Shown one piece after another: positions 43,326-53,277 of a stretch of DNA of 64,000 nt; positions within the stretch are counted from its first letter, which is position 1, and each line of letters begins with the position of its first letter. The position numbers were made by a program, and so were the translations under genes. Below the pieces are notes generated by a model. The model was not told the DNA's origin, searched no databases, and saw only the letters and a program-made list of their open reading frames with translations. Origin of the DNA: Polystyrenella longa (GTDB taxonomy: Bacteria > Planctomycetota > Planctomycetia > Planctomycetales > Planctomycetaceae); NCBI RefSeq assembly GCF_007750395.1, contig NZ_CP036281.1, forward strand, positions 3,867,001 to 3,931,000, read 5' to 3'.

Positions 43326-44636
43326 CTACAGGTCCCCTTTTAGACCAATTCCGTAATAAGCGAAGCCCATTTCGGTCATTTTCTTCGGGTCGTAAAGGTT
43401 TCGACCGTCGAAGATGGTCATTTGTTTCAGTTTGTGCTTCATGTAGTCGAAATCCGGATTCCGGAACTCGCTCCATTCAGTCACGATTGCCAGGGCATCC
43501 GCACCTTCGAGCGTATCGTAATGGTGTTCGCAGTATTCGACTTTGTCGCCAATTTCTTCGCGAACATTTTCCATTGCGACAGGGTCGTGGACTCGAATAT
43601 TGACCCCTTCTTTTAAGAGCTGTTCGATCAGCACCAACGAGGGAGCTTCGCGGATATCGTCAGTACGAGGTTTGAATGAGAGGCCCCACAGAGCGATTGT
43701 TTTGCCTTTGAGATCGCCCATCGTTTTCTTGATTTTCGAGTACAGGACCTCTTTCTGAGCGTCGTTGACATCGTCAACGGATTTCAGAATTTCAGCATTC
43801 ATGTTGTTTTCGGCAGCAACGTGAATCAAGGCTCGCACGTCTTTGGGGAAGCAGGAGCCACCGTATCCCACGCCTGGGAACAGGAACTGGAAACCAATTC
43901 GCTGGTCGTGGCCGATACCGCGACGAACATCGTTGATGTCTGCGTTCACCAGGTCGCAGAGGTTGGCCATTTCGTTGATGAAGCTGATCTTAGTCGCCAG
44001 CATACAGTTGGCGACGTACTTCGTCATTTCGGCGCTTTCCAGACCCATAGACAGGAAAGGCTGCTCGGTGCGAAGGAAAGGTTTATACAGCTCGTGAAGT
44101 CGTTTGATCGCACGATCATCATTCACACCCACGACCACGCGATCTGGCTTGGTGAAGTCTTCAATGGCTGCTCCTTCTTTCAGGAACTCGGGATTCGATG
44201 CCACTTTGATGTTATCCCGACCAGTCAGTTCGGTCAGGCGATCCAACATTTTCCGGTTCGTCCCCACGGGAACGGTACTCTTGATGATGGTAATCGTATC
44301 GTCGGCGAGCAAGGGAGCGATTGTATCCACAACGGCCCATAACCCTTTCAGGTTTGCGGAACCATCGTCGCTCTGGGGTGTCCCGACCGCGATAAAGATA
44401 CAATCAGCATCTGGAACGCTCTCTTCGTAGCTGGTGGTGAAATGCAGGCGACCCGCTTTATGGTTACGGATGACCATTTCAGTCAAACCGGGTTCATAAA
44501 TGGGAATTTTGCCATTCTTTAGGCCTTCGATTTTTTTCTCATCGATATCGAGACAGGTGACGTCATTACCGCTGTTGGCGAAACAGGTTCCAGTCACCAG
44601 GCCGACATAGCCTGTACCAATCATCACAATTTTCAC
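43326..44636 (-). CDS. ugd: UDP-glucose 6-dehydrogenase
   Basis: 436 residues, GTG start (AAGGA about 9 bases upstream). Oxidises UDP-glucose to UDP-glucuronate for surface polysaccharides. N-terminal NAD loop [28 protein letters not shown]; the middle-domain lysine in NPEFLKEG; the catalytic cysteine in [10 protein letters not shown]; and the C-terminal [17 protein letters not shown]. All expected motifs are present. Confidence 0.96.
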   Translation of the reverse strand: MKIVMIGTGYVGLVTGTCFANSGNDVTCLDIDEKKIEGLKNGKIPIYEPGLTEMVIRNHKAGRLHFTTSYEESVPDADCIFIAVGTPQSDDGSANLKGLWAVVDTIAPLLADDTITIIKSTVPVGTNRKMLDRLTELTGRDNIKVASNPEFLKEGAAIEDFTKPDRVVVGVNDDRAIKRLHELYKPFLRTEQPFLSMGLESAEMTKYVANCMLATKISFINEMANLCDLVNADINDVRRGIGHDQRIGFQFLFPGVGYGGSCFPKDVRALIHVAAENNMNAEILKSVDDVNDAQKEVLYSKIKKTMGDLKGKTIALWGLSFKPRTDDIREAPSLVLIEQLLKEGVNIRVHDPVAMENVREEIGDKVEYCEHHYDTLEGADALAIVTEWSEFRNPDFDYMKHKLKQMTIFDGRNLYDPKKMTEMGFAYYGIGLKGDL

Positions 44637-45004
44637 TACAGTGTTTCCTTAAACAATCATTCTAGGAATGGAAGTATCTTTTAAGCGGCACATTCGTATG
44701 CGGAGCGTGCCCCTGTTTGATGGCGATCGCGAATTGGCCCGGCGGATTTTCGCAGATCTCTATCTGCTAAAAACAGTTAACGTGGACCGGCATTTAGATG
44801 AAATTTACGTTTAGTCTGCTCAACCTGCCCAACAAACAGGCAAACTGCCGCAATAACAGAGGAAATGTGTTTCTCATTTTGCACTGAATATTCAACTGGT
44901 CCAATCAATTCCCGGTTGGCTAAAGTAGTATCTGGATAGACATAAACGAGGACAGTCCCTGCGATCCTCGAACGCGACAGCCCATCGTGGAGGTAAACGC
45001 ACCC
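44637..45004. other. Divergent gap, ugd to TPR protein
   Basis: No gene seen; likely carries promoters in both directions. One GCGATCGC palindrome near 44727. GGAGGT at 44989-44994 is the ribosome-binding site of the TPR gene. Confidence 0.4.
44989..44994 (+). promoter_or_regulatory. Ribosome-binding site deciding the TPR gene start
   Basis: GGAGGT lies 10 bases before the ATG at 45005. It overlaps the alternative GTG start at 44987, which is therefore unlikely. Confidence 0.65.
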
Positions 45005-46714
45005 ATGCCGGAACCCATAGACGAGCATCTTAAGTACCAATCGAAGCAAGAACTTGCCGCCGATTCGCCTATTTTCTCATTAAAAGAACAATTCCAGCAT
45101 CTTGCAGACACGGATCAAGAAGAGGAGCTGGACGAATGGCTCCGACTTCTTCAGGACCTGATCCAGCAAACGGAGTCCGGCAAAAATATCGGCATCCCGC
45201 TACCCAAGTTGAAATATCTGCTTGGAATTATCTACACCGAACTCAGTTACAGTGACTTCAGCGACGTCGAATCGGACCAGGAAGCCTTTCGCAGACGTGC
45301 CATCCAATGTTATCGATATGTTCTCGATGTTTCTTCGCTCAACGACCTGGCCAGTGAATTCGATTCTTTAGAACTCGAATTTCAGCTGTGTTATCAGATT
45401 GGAGAGCTCCTCGAAGAGGGAACCGACTTCGACCGTACGAAATCATTACAAGAAGCAATCCAATTTTTTCAGCGAGCCGAACAAACTCTGAATAAGATTC
45501 CTGACAAAAGGGGAGACAAGAAAGTGCGAGCTGCGGACATCCACTTTCATTTCGGGCACTGTTACAAACTTCTGGGGAACAAGGAAAAAGATCCTGACAA
45601 CAAGCGAATCTGTTACGACGTCGCCCGAGATCGACTGCAGAAATGCATGAGTCTTTCTGAATCTCTAAAATTCGAAAATGACCTATTTCTAGTTCGCTTG
45701 ATGCTGTTGCAGTTGAAAGTTTGTTTCAAAGAGTTAGGTGACCAGTTTGAATTGGATTATTTGATTCGGGAATCCGAACTTTTAACTCAAAAGATTGATC
45801 GTGACTCCTTTCCATTCAGTTGGGCCGATGCCCATCGGTGTGCGGCCAATTTACTACTTGATCATCAAAAACGTGATTGGGATAAACGCCATCGAGATGC
45901 TCTCCGTTCTTTTCGTGCTGCATTGCAGGTATATAGTCGCGACGTCGCCCCCTACGACTGGGCTATGCTGCAGAATGGAATTGGAATCGCTAATCGGTCC
46001 ATCGCGAAAGCAAACTCCCATGACGATCTCCGGGAGGCTATCAAAGCCTATGGCCAGGCTTTGACTGTTTTCACTCAGACAGCATACCCATCGGAATGGG
46101 CGATGGTTCAGAACAATCGAGGGATTGCCTGCATCACTCACTTCGCAGAGCGTACAACTCAGGAGCTGAATCTCGCGTTCGCCAGTTTTGAATCAGCCCT
46201 GCAGATCTATACCCGCGAAGACTTTCCCGAAGAGTGGGCACAGTTGCACCATAACCTGGGAAACTTATTCCTCAAGCATCCTCGCCCCAAAAACCAACAC
46301 AGGGCATACGAGCAAGCGATCAGCCACTTCGAAAAAGCACTTGAGGCTCTTGAGCGGAAACGAAATCCCGCAGACTGGATCAATACACGCCTGCACCTCG
46401 CCGAGTCTCATCGTCTCGCGAGCGATGGTCAAGATCGCAATCCTCTGATCAAAGCAATGCAGGGGTTGGAAGAAGTTCTGGAAGTCATCAACGAAGAACA
46501 AGCCCCCGACCAGGCAGCCTCTACGAAATATCAATTGGCCCTGACCTACCTCGACCTCTCTCGTTTACTCGAAACGCCTGAGACTCAGACAACCAGATAC
46601 CGCCAGTCCGCACTAAAACTCTTCCAAGAATCTGCCCACATCTACCGACAACAAGGCAATTCAGACTCATTACAAAAAGTGCTGAATGCCATTGAATTGG
46701 AACAGTTTGAATGA
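45005..46714 (+). CDS. Cytoplasmic TPR protein with P-x-x-W-A repeats
   Basis: 569 residues, no signal peptide. The second half has repeats of about 45-55 residues, each opening with a Pro-x-x-Trp-Ala-like motif followed by a TPR hairpin: FPFSWADAHR, APYDWAMLQNGIGIA, YPSEWAMVQNNRGIA, FPEEWAQLHHNLGN, NPADWINTRLHLAE. This type is best known from the N-terminal arrays of CHAT-protease and NB-ARC proteins. Here no effector domain follows; the protein ends in a last helical pair. It may be a stand-alone adaptor. The first 150 residues are helical but unrecognised. Ends 54 bases before a strong bidirectional terminator. Confidence 0.85.
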   Translation: MPEPIDEHLKYQSKQELAADSPIFSLKEQFQHLADTDQEEELDEWLRLLQDLIQQTESGKNIGIPLPKLKYLLGIIYTELSYSDFSDVESDQEAFRRRAIQCYRYVLDVSSLNDLASEFDSLELEFQLCYQIGELLEEGTDFDRTKSLQEAIQFFQRAEQTLNKIPDKRGDKKVRAADIHFHFGHCYKLLGNKEKDPDNKRICYDVARDRLQKCMSLSESLKFENDLFLVRLMLLQLKVCFKELGDQFELDYLIRESELLTQKIDRDSFPFSWADAHRCAANLLLDHQKRDWDKRHRDALRSFRAALQVYSRDVAPYDWAMLQNGIGIANRSIAKANSHDDLREAIKAYGQALTVFTQTAYPSEWAMVQNNRGIACITHFAERTTQELNLAFASFESALQIYTREDFPEEWAQLHHNLGNLFLKHPRPKNQHRAYEQAISHFEKALEALERKRNPADWINTRLHLAESHRLASDGQDRNPLIKAMQGLEEVLEVINEEQAPDQAASTKYQLALTYLDLSRLLETPETQTTRYRQSALKLFQESAHIYRQQGNSDSLQKVLNAIELEQFE

Positions 46715-46767
46715 AGAGTTAAACCGAAGTGCGAATTGAAAATAATGTTCGGTACTGCGTCTACGAA

Positions 46768-46805
46768 AAAAGAGGTCGCAATCAAGATTGATTGCGACCT
46801 CTTTT
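46768..46805. terminator. Bidirectional terminator, TPR gene and cytochrome gene
   Basis: AAAAGAGGTCGCAAT (46768-46782) with ATTGCGACCTCTTTT (46791-46805), perfect 15 bp with an 8-base loop and A/T tracts on both sides, between convergent genes. Confidence 0.88.
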
Positions 46806-46854
46806 GTATTTATTTCAGGTTCGCCTTGCGGTGACCTGGAACAGATTCAGATAA

Positions 46855-47241
46855 TTACTCTGGAGCGGTGAAAGGGACCATGCCTTCCATGATCAGGTCA
46901 CCGAAAGTTTTGCCTTCGACTTCGCTTTTTTCTCCAGCAGCTTTTTCCAAAGCAGCCTGGATTTTTTCTTCGTCTTTGACTTTCTCTTCTCCGAGTGCTT
47001 TACCGACGGCCATGCCGTACAGGTTACGCATTTTCGGGTTCACCCCTTTGCCCGTCTCTTTGGCGGGGTGACATACGAGGCAACCGAGCTTTTTAATTTC
47101 GGCATTATCTTCGTAAGTTTTGGTAATCACTTTTTTGTAGTTGGGGCGAGCCTGGGCGGAATCGCTGTTCATGACGACAGTCAACGTGACCATCAAACCT
47201 GCGATGAGACTCAGGGACAACATTTTTCGTGCTGTTCGCAT
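46855..47241 (-). CDS. Small exported monohaem protein
   Basis: 128 residues from ATG at 47241; GGGAGG is 8 bases upstream, which excludes the GTG two codons earlier. Signal peptide 1-32. One c-type haem motif, CLVCH (54-58), early in the mature part, followed by a Lys/Glu-rich helical region and a short C-terminal GDLIMEGMVPF with a Met that could be the sixth ligand. Likely a small periplasmic electron carrier. Monocistronic between terminator and a long gap. Confidence 0.88.
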   Translation of the reverse strand: MRTARKMLSLSLIAGLMVTLTVVMNSDSAQARPNYKKVITKTYEDNAEIKKLGCLVCHPAKETGKGVNPKMRNLYGMAVGKALGEEKVKDEEKIQAALEKAAGEKSEVEGKTFGDLIMEGMVPFTAPE

Positions 47242-47762
47242 TAACACAACCTCCCGAACAGATGAATTTTAAGTTTATGGAGATGTTTACAAGTGACGTC
47301 GTTCACAGACAGTAGTCAATCTGCAGAGGAAAAGTCCGTCGTCTGCTTCAGAACCACTTGAATAAGTTACTATCACCCCCAGAGCACCTGGCAGGAATAA
47401 CTTAAGACAGGTTCCGAAACTGTTTAAAAACACAGTTAAGACAATACCTGGAACGGATTGAAAAACAGCCTTGGTTACCGAATTCCAACCGATAGGTCAC
47501 CATCCATAAGTACGCATTTATTTAAATGGCCACCCGAAGCGATGTCAACTCACTAAACCAAGCTGTTTTGAAGAAACACCTTCGGCGCTCGTACTTTCTC
47601 GTCAATTGACGATTGCGTTTGCACTATCGATGTTGCACATTGAGGATGACTTAATTTACCGCAACACGGTCAAGTATGCTGACATTGCTATCCTGCGCGT
47701 CAGGACATGTCATAAACGAGGTGGTTCAGATAAACTTTAACGCGCAACAGGAGCTTATTCTG
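47242..47762. other. 0.5-kb divergent gap, cytochrome to sulfatase
   Basis: No gene seen. A perfect 12-bp palindrome CGTCAATTGACG (47600-47611) could be an operator for the sulfatase gene; an ACTGT/ACAGT hairpin lies near 47430. AGGAG at 47749-47753 is the sulfatase ribosome-binding site. Confidence 0.45.
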
Positions 47763-49115
47763 ATGGCATTCTTCTCTAAACAGGCATTCGGCCTGGTCGT
47801 CCTTGGCCTCTTGTCAGGTCAGTTTTTCACACAAGCGTCGTTGGTGCTGGCTGCTGAACCCGAAACAGCAGCGACCGCCTGGGGCGGTAGCCCGAACATC
47901 GTGTTGATTCTATCCGACGATCAAGCCTGGACCGATTTCAGCTTTATGGGTCATCCCGATATCGATACTCCGAATCTCGATGCTCTCTCCGAAGAAAGTT
48001 TTCTGTATCCAGATGGCTACGTAACCACCAGCCTATGTCGCCCTTCACTCGCCACTTTGATCAGCGGATACTACCCGCATCAACATGGGATCACTGGGAA
48101 CGATCCTCCCAAGGGAACGGACCGGAACCTGATGCTGAAACATATCGATCGCATTCCGAAGCTGCCTGCGATGTTGGCAGAAAAAGGTTACGTCAGTTTT
48201 CAATCTGGAAAATGGTGGGAAGGTGCACCCAGTCGCGGTGGATTTACGGCGGGCATGACTCATGGTGACACATCCCGCGGTGGCCGTCATGGGGATGAAG
48301 GCTTGAAAGTCGGTCGTCAGGGCATGGCCCCTGTTTTCAATTTCATTGACTCCCATGCCGGTAACCCGTTTTATTTATGGTATGCTCCTTTTCTACCGCA
48401 TACGCCTCATACCCCCCCACAACGCCTCTTGGATAAATACACGCAGGAAGGACGCCCGATTCAACTGGCGAAATATTACGCCATGTGTGAATGGTTTGAT
48501 GAAACCTGTGGAGAACTCGTCGACGGGTTGACCGAACGAGGCATGCGAGAGAATACGTTAATTGTCTTCGTCACAGACAATGGATGGATCCAGAAAACAC
48601 CGGAGTCGAAAATTCCTCCTGGGTGGAGACAACCTTTCGCACCGCGATCTAAACGTTCGCCGAATGATGGAGGTTTACGGACTCCCATCTTCTTCAATTG
48701 GCCGGGAGTAATTAAACCCGGAATCTCCGAGACACCGGTTACAGCTCTGGATGTCGTACCCACAATGCTGGCTGCGGCGGGTTTAGAGAAAACCGAGGCG
48801 ATGCCCGGCGTCAATCTGTTTCCTGAGGGAACACCCCGAACCGACCTGGATGACCGGCCACTATTCGGTGAAATCTTTGAACACGATCTCGTCGATATCG
48901 ACGCCCCCAGTACGAGCCTGCTTTACCGCTGGGTGCGAAGTGACGACTGGAAATTGATTCTCCCGGAAGCTGAGAATGAGCCAGTTCAACTGTATCAATT
49001 GGCGGATGATCCTCACGAAAACCACAACCTGGCAGCAAAATACCCTGAACTTGTGGTGAAATTGACCTCTCAGATCAATAACTGGTGGGATGGTAGAACT
49101 GACAATCTGCAGTAA
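47763..49115 (+). CDS. Exported sulfatase-like protein lacking the motif Arg
   Basis: 450 residues from ATG at 47763 (AGGAG 9 bases upstream). Signal peptide about 1-31. Sulfatase core: NIVLILSDDQAWTDFSFMG with the metal-binding Asp pair, and FVTDNGW later. The activation motif reads CRPSL (Cys92-Leu96), so the Arg of CxPxR is replaced by Leu, although the following helix (ATLISGYYPHQHG) is typical. Either the cysteine is still converted to formylglycine, or the protein is not an active sulfatase. Compare the canonical CSPTR of the sulfatase at 21732. Substrate unknown. Confidence 0.9.
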   Translation: MAFFSKQAFGLVVLGLLSGQFFTQASLVLAAEPETAATAWGGSPNIVLILSDDQAWTDFSFMGHPDIDTPNLDALSEESFLYPDGYVTTSLCRPSLATLISGYYPHQHGITGNDPPKGTDRNLMLKHIDRIPKLPAMLAEKGYVSFQSGKWWEGAPSRGGFTAGMTHGDTSRGGRHGDEGLKVGRQGMAPVFNFIDSHAGNPFYLWYAPFLPHTPHTPPQRLLDKYTQEGRPIQLAKYYAMCEWFDETCGELVDGLTERGMRENTLIVFVTDNGWIQKTPESKIPPGWRQPFAPRSKRSPNDGGLRTPIFFNWPGVIKPGISETPVTALDVVPTMLAAAGLEKTEAMPGVNLFPEGTPRTDLDDRPLFGEIFEHDLVDIDAPSTSLLYRWVRSDDWKLILPEAENEPVQLYQLADDPHENHNLAAKYPELVVKLTSQINNWWDGRTDNLQ

Positions 49116-49314
49116 TATGCAGACCTGACGGTATTATCTGGGACAAGGAATGACCTTACCGCCGCAATTTGGCCAGATAGTTCGTCTGGTTTACGGAATT
49201 TTGTAACAGGAGCCCTGCAAACCACTTGCTCGATTTTTGAGTATTGAATAAACTTCGAACGTCTTGAAGTCAGAAAACAAGGTCGCTGCCAGTCAGCGAT
49301 CTCTGACTCTTTCT

Positions 49315-49385
49315 TACCCGGTAGTGTAATGGTAACACAACAGGTTTTGGTCCTGTTATTCTAGGTTCGAGTCCTAGCCGGGTAA
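49315..49385 (+). tRNA. tRNA-Gln (anticodon TTG)
   Basis: Acceptor TACCCGG pairs with CCGGGTA, discriminator A. D arm GTGT/ACAC, anticodon stem ACAGG/CCTGT with loop TTTTGGT (anticodon TTG reads CAA). T arm CTAGG-TTCGAGT-CCTAG. CCA is not encoded. A run of six T follows directly (49386-49391) and may terminate transcription. Confidence 0.95.
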
Positions 49386-49474
49386 TTTTTTATGCGCAGT
49401 TGGTTTAAAGGTCCCCCTTTTTAAGTAGAATCTGGGTGTGGACAGGCGTGCTCGCATACCAACTGCAGACAATA

Positions 49475-50239
49475 CTAATAGCGAGTATGCAATGCTTCCC
49501 GCTCCCGGTCTCTGCGGATCCGGTTGAGTTCAGACATCAACTCATCGAATTTATCTTCTTCGCGAGCTATGTCTCCAGTCTTTTTCTTGATCATGGGGAG
49601 CAGGTAACCTTCCCCCATCCACATCAGCACCTGGCGTTCTCTCTGCCTCACATCGCTGGTGTTTTTCAAGTTATAGACCATGTCTTCGATTTCGTCGCCA
49701 CGGTCCGCGATGAACTCATTCCATTCGGCTTCCGAAGCATTTGCTGATCGTAAACGGAAGTAATCTTTGTGGACTTCCGTAAAGCAGTTGTAGCATTCTT
49801 CCGCTATGAAAAAGGGGGGCTGGTTATACCACTTATAGGCGGCGTAGCCGGAGGGGATTAGAATCGCCATGGCGATCACCACATAAATATTGATGATGTA
49901 TCGCAGGAAGCTGCCTGCCGCCAAGGTAGCGATCGCGTCAACGGCATCGCGAATGAAATTGGTCAGCTTATAAAGGAGATCGCCTGGCGACAAAATCGAT
50001 GGGGACTGTTTTCTCACCTTCTTCGGTTTGGCGTGAATGTTTGCGACTTGTTTGTTCGCTGGCGGAGGAGTCTGAGTTGCCGGCCCAGAACTACGTTGCT
50101 CGACAAAGTCATCAGCCCCTCCGGGACCTTTCCCTTCCTCGACTTTCCTTTTATGGAACAGTTCCGGGTGAAACTGTCGAAGAATGTCATCGGCAGCCGA
50201 AGTATTGTTTGAATCGGGGGTGTTACTTTTATTATTCAT
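49475..50239 (-). CDS. Single-pass membrane protein, unknown function
   Basis: 254 residues. The N-terminal 95 are polar and disordered (Asn/Ser/Pro/Lys-rich). One membrane helix (about 132-155) follows. The outer part has AEECYNCFTE, a Cys pair not followed by His, and then a long charged helical region (about 185-250) likely forming a coiled coil. No family recognised. Minus strand, 110 bases downstream of the DUF1559 gene. Confidence 0.78.
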   Translation of the reverse strand: MNNKSNTPDSNNTSAADDILRQFHPELFHKRKVEEGKGPGGADDFVEQRSSGPATQTPPPANKQVANIHAKPKKVRKQSPSILSPGDLLYKLTNFIRDAVDAIATLAAGSFLRYIINIYVVIAMAILIPSGYAAYKWYNQPPFFIAEECYNCFTEVHKDYFRLRSANASEAEWNEFIADRGDEIEDMVYNLKNTSDVRQRERQVLMWMGEGYLLPMIKKKTGDIAREEDKFDELMSELNRIRRDREREALHTRY

Positions 50240-50349
50240 ACTAATTCACACTCTGATTTAAACAGACGCTAATTCACATCGGGGCCAAGTCGACAATCGT
50301 CGCTCCGTTTTTATCTTGGATTGAGATGCAAGAACCTGAAATACGAAAA

Positions 50350-51528
50350 TCAGGGAGCTTCGTCTCCAATAAATTCCTTGTTATTGCGGTTATGTAATTT
50401 GCTCCAGATTTCAGGATAGATTTGATCGCCTTTAAAGTGAGCTGATCCATCCAGGTACATTACATAAACCCCAGCAGCGTGCATGCTGCGAGCTGTCTGC
50501 TGAAAGTTCACTTCGTCCTCGATCACTGAAGAAGCGTAACAGGGCATGCCAACTTCTTGCAGATATTCGGAACCGACTTCCTGATGAATGCGGGTACAAC
50601 CGAAGATGTCATCGGAGTCGTCATCCTGATTGTTCGGGCCGGCGCCATCTTCCTGGAAGCTGACCACTCCGTGACGTGCTGTCACTGAAGCCCCAATAAA
50701 ACCTAATGCCCAGGATCCCCGAATATCAAACTTGTTTACCCCTGCCCTAATTTCATCAATCGCAATGAAATTGGACGATCCTGAACGAACATCATTGAAA
50801 TCGAACGACTTGTTCACGCCGGCAATTCCATGCCCCCACATCTGGGTGTTGTCTTCGAAAATGCGTTCGCCGTCGACAAAGAATCCGTCCTTACAGTTGT
50901 CTCCGCCTGAATTGCCAACAGGCCACTCTACCTCTCCTCCGACGGTATGTCGGAAGCATCCGCGGTTGGGGCCCATATTGATGGCGTAGTTACCACGTGC
51001 ATAAAGATTGTCGGGCTGGGAAGAGATTTCAGTTCGGTCATACATGTTCTCAGAAGTGTTAAAAATGTCAGAGGGGCAGATAAAGGTGCCAATACGTTCC
51101 ATACGAACTGCCGCGTTGACCGGATCGGAAACGGGTTTCGAGAAATCATATGCGTTTTGCAAATTCCCCTGTTCAACAAACGGTAAAATCATCAGGTTCC
51201 AGTTGGCCATCATGCGGGCAGGCTCCGATGAAGGGGCATATCCAAGCGCCACGCGATCCAGAATACCGACCGCCCAGCGACCACTGTCTAATGTTTCTCC
51301 CGGGGGCTCCGCCCAGATACTCGCTGGTGGGAATACGCGGTTCAGATCCTGATAACTGTGCAGCGCGATACCGATTTGCCGAAGGTTGTTTTGGCACTGT
51401 ACCCCACGCGCGTTCGCTCGAACCTGTTGTACAGCAGGGAGCAGAAGAGCCAGTAGAATACCTATGATCGCGATCACGACCAACAGTTCGACCAACGAAA
51501 AACCACGACGAGCAGATGAACGTAACAT
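50350..51528 (-). CDS. DUF1559 pseudopilin-like protein
   Basis: 392 residues from ATG at 51528; AGGA lies 7 bases upstream. The prepilin-type signal [28 protein letters not shown] at the N-terminus predicts cleavage after Gly and a methylated Phe. The DUF1559 domain follows, with [15 protein letters not shown] and a C-terminal H-x9-DG motif ([17 protein letters not shown]). The family is hugely expanded in planctomycetes and thought to form surface filaments or pseudopili. No secretion genes nearby. Confidence 0.95.
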   Translation of the reverse strand: MLRSSARRGFSLVELLVVIAIIGILLALLLPAVQQVRANARGVQCQNNLRQIGIALHSYQDLNRVFPPASIWAEPPGETLDSGRWAVGILDRVALGYAPSSEPARMMANWNLMILPFVEQGNLQNAYDFSKPVSDPVNAAVRMERIGTFICPSDIFNTSENMYDRTEISSQPDNLYARGNYAINMGPNRGCFRHTVGGEVEWPVGNSGGDNCKDGFFVDGERIFEDNTQMWGHGIAGVNKSFDFNDVRSGSSNFIAIDEIRAGVNKFDIRGSWALGFIGASVTARHGVVSFQEDGAGPNNQDDDSDDIFGCTRIHQEVGSEYLQEVGMPCYASSVIEDEVNFQQTARSMHAAGVYVMYLDGSAHFKGDQIYPEIWSKLHNRNNKEFIGDEAP

Positions 51529-52385
51529 GCTCCATCCTTTACTTGTTCTTGTATGCGACACATCGCAGTAACGGCAAAATCTAATAAGAGACACCGTCAG
51601 TCGCGACGCTAAAGATACCGGCCAGAGAATTGTGCTGAGAATTACGATTCAACAACCGTTTGGTCAAAAACTAAATGGTTATCGAAGTTGATTTACAACG
51701 AGCTTCAGCTGAATAGACCAACCATCACAACGGATGACTTTAATATTATTCGGTCCACCCCTCAAAAAGAGGTCGACCTCGGTTGAATCTGATTCAAATT
51801 GAGTTGCTCGCACGGTTCAAAGACTTTGCCCGAACTGACTTTTCAGTAGAGCTCTGGTCTGGGAAAGTTATCTATTTAAGCAGGGCCCGAATTCCCCTTG
51901 TTTCAACACTAAATCAAATATTCTGCTAATTTCACTCTATCGGTCGACGGACATCATTCCTGACGACCAAGCACCTGCTATCAGTCTAGCAGGATATCAT
52001 TTTAACATCAAGAAAAATGCCCTGTTTATCTGCAGTCACTTCACTTGATGACTAAATTATTTATTTGAGTTTTTGACGTTTCGGATCTCCTCGACGTAGG
52101 TGAGAACCGCATGCCTATATATTTCAGACGTCATTCAACCCGTTTCGGCTCTTAATATTTCGTTTCCAGCCGAGTTTTTATCGAATTCGTGCATTTTTTC
52201 TGGAGCTCGAATACAAGGGAAATTGGGGAAAACCGCGTTTCTATCTCTGTCAGACTGGTTAATTCCACACTTAAAACAAGAAAACCACGAACGAAAAACG
52301 CGTTTCAGCGTCCAATCCGGATCGACTTGTAGCTGCCAGAGATGCTCTTTGAATTCAACACCGCAAATTAGCAAAGGTAGTGAAA
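51529..52385. other. 0.86-kb divergent gap, DUF1559 to exonuclease
   Basis: No gene seen; open frames are short and without motifs. Structures: a perfect 12-bp palindrome GAGGTCGACCTC (51769-51780) and a hairpin CCTGCTA (51974-51980) with TAGCAGG (51987-51993). AT-rich overall, so promoters for both neighbours are probable. Confidence 0.5.
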
Positions 52386-52904
52386 ATGTCGTTTATTATG
52401 GTCGATGTTGAGGCCGATGGCCCCATTCCAGGTGATTACTCCATGATCAGTTTCGGCGCCGTAGTGGTCGAATCGACCCTGAAGCGGACATTCTATGGAC
52501 AACTTCGTCCCATTTCAGAGGGCTGGGTTCCCGAGGCGCTGGCTGTCAGCGGGTTTACACGGGAGGAAACCTTGGAATTTGATGAACCGACCAAGGTTAT
52601 GGAGAGTTTTCGGGTCTGGTTGGGAGAAAACAGCGAGAAAAAGCCGATCTTCATTGCCGACAATAATGGATTCGACTGGCAGTTCATCAACTGGTACTTC
52701 CATCATTTCATGGGTGACAACCCGTTTGGTTTCAGCTCGATGAATCTGGGATCGCTTTACAAAGGGATTGTTCGCGACATGCGAAAGAACTTCAAGCACA
52801 TGCGCGTAACGAAACATACCCACCATCCGGTCGACGACGCAGTTGGCAATGCCGAGGCCATGTTAAAGATTATCGAACGCTATGAACTGAATATCCGACT
52901 TTGA
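52386..52904 (+). CDS. DEDDh-type 3'-5' exonuclease
   Basis: 172 residues from ATG at 52386 (AAGG 8 bases upstream; the GTG at 52380 is too close). DEDDh residues are visible: Asp7 and Glu9 in VDVEADGP, Asp97 in NNGFDWQF, and His146 with Asp151 in HTHHPVDD. The fold is that of RNase T / DnaQ-type exonucleases, acting on RNA or DNA 3' ends. It is short, one domain only, without polymerase or helicase neighbours. The cellular substrate is unknown. Confidence 0.88.
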   Translation: MSFIMVDVEADGPIPGDYSMISFGAVVVESTLKRTFYGQLRPISEGWVPEALAVSGFTREETLEFDEPTKVMESFRVWLGENSEKKPIFIADNNGFDWQFINWYFHHFMGDNPFGFSSMNLGSLYKGIVRDMRKNFKHMRVTKHTHHPVDDAVGNAEAMLKIIERYELNIRL

Positions 52905-53277
52905 ACCCTCTCTCGAAACTCCATACTGAACCCAGTATCACATGGCGTAATTTCTGGCCATAATTTCTGCTCGCCTTTGACTTTTTTCATCTGCTTAGCC
53001 CCGGTTGACGAAGAGAGTCTCACAATCACTACAACGGGATCAGCTTCACAAATGTCCCGATATCATTCGTCGAGATTGCCCCCACTTTCGAAACATAAGG
53101 AGCATTTTTCCAGTTACGAAGACCAGAATCCTTTTTTCTCCGCTCAGGGTGGGGACTCAAATCAGATTGCGAAGGCTCTCTTGCCGATCACAAACAGGTA
53201 GGTAGCTCCCCGTTTGAGGGTTATCTGAATTCAATCAGAGTCGCTGACGCCGAAGTACGGCCCGGGAGAGAACACGC
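52905..53277. other. Gap upstream of the megasynthase gene
   Basis: No gene seen. A short direct repeat TAATTTCTG occurs twice near 52950. GGGAG about 9 bases before the ATG at 53278 is the ribosome-binding site of the megasynthase. Confidence 0.4.

Noticed and set aside
44724-44732. GCGATCGC palindrome
   Set aside because: A single copy; no sign of the dense HIP1-like pattern seen in cyanobacteria.
52100-52411. 103-codon open frame before the exonuclease gene
   Set aside because: Cys/Ser-rich with no motif, overlaps the exonuclease start in another frame, and sits in an AT-rich promoter-like region.
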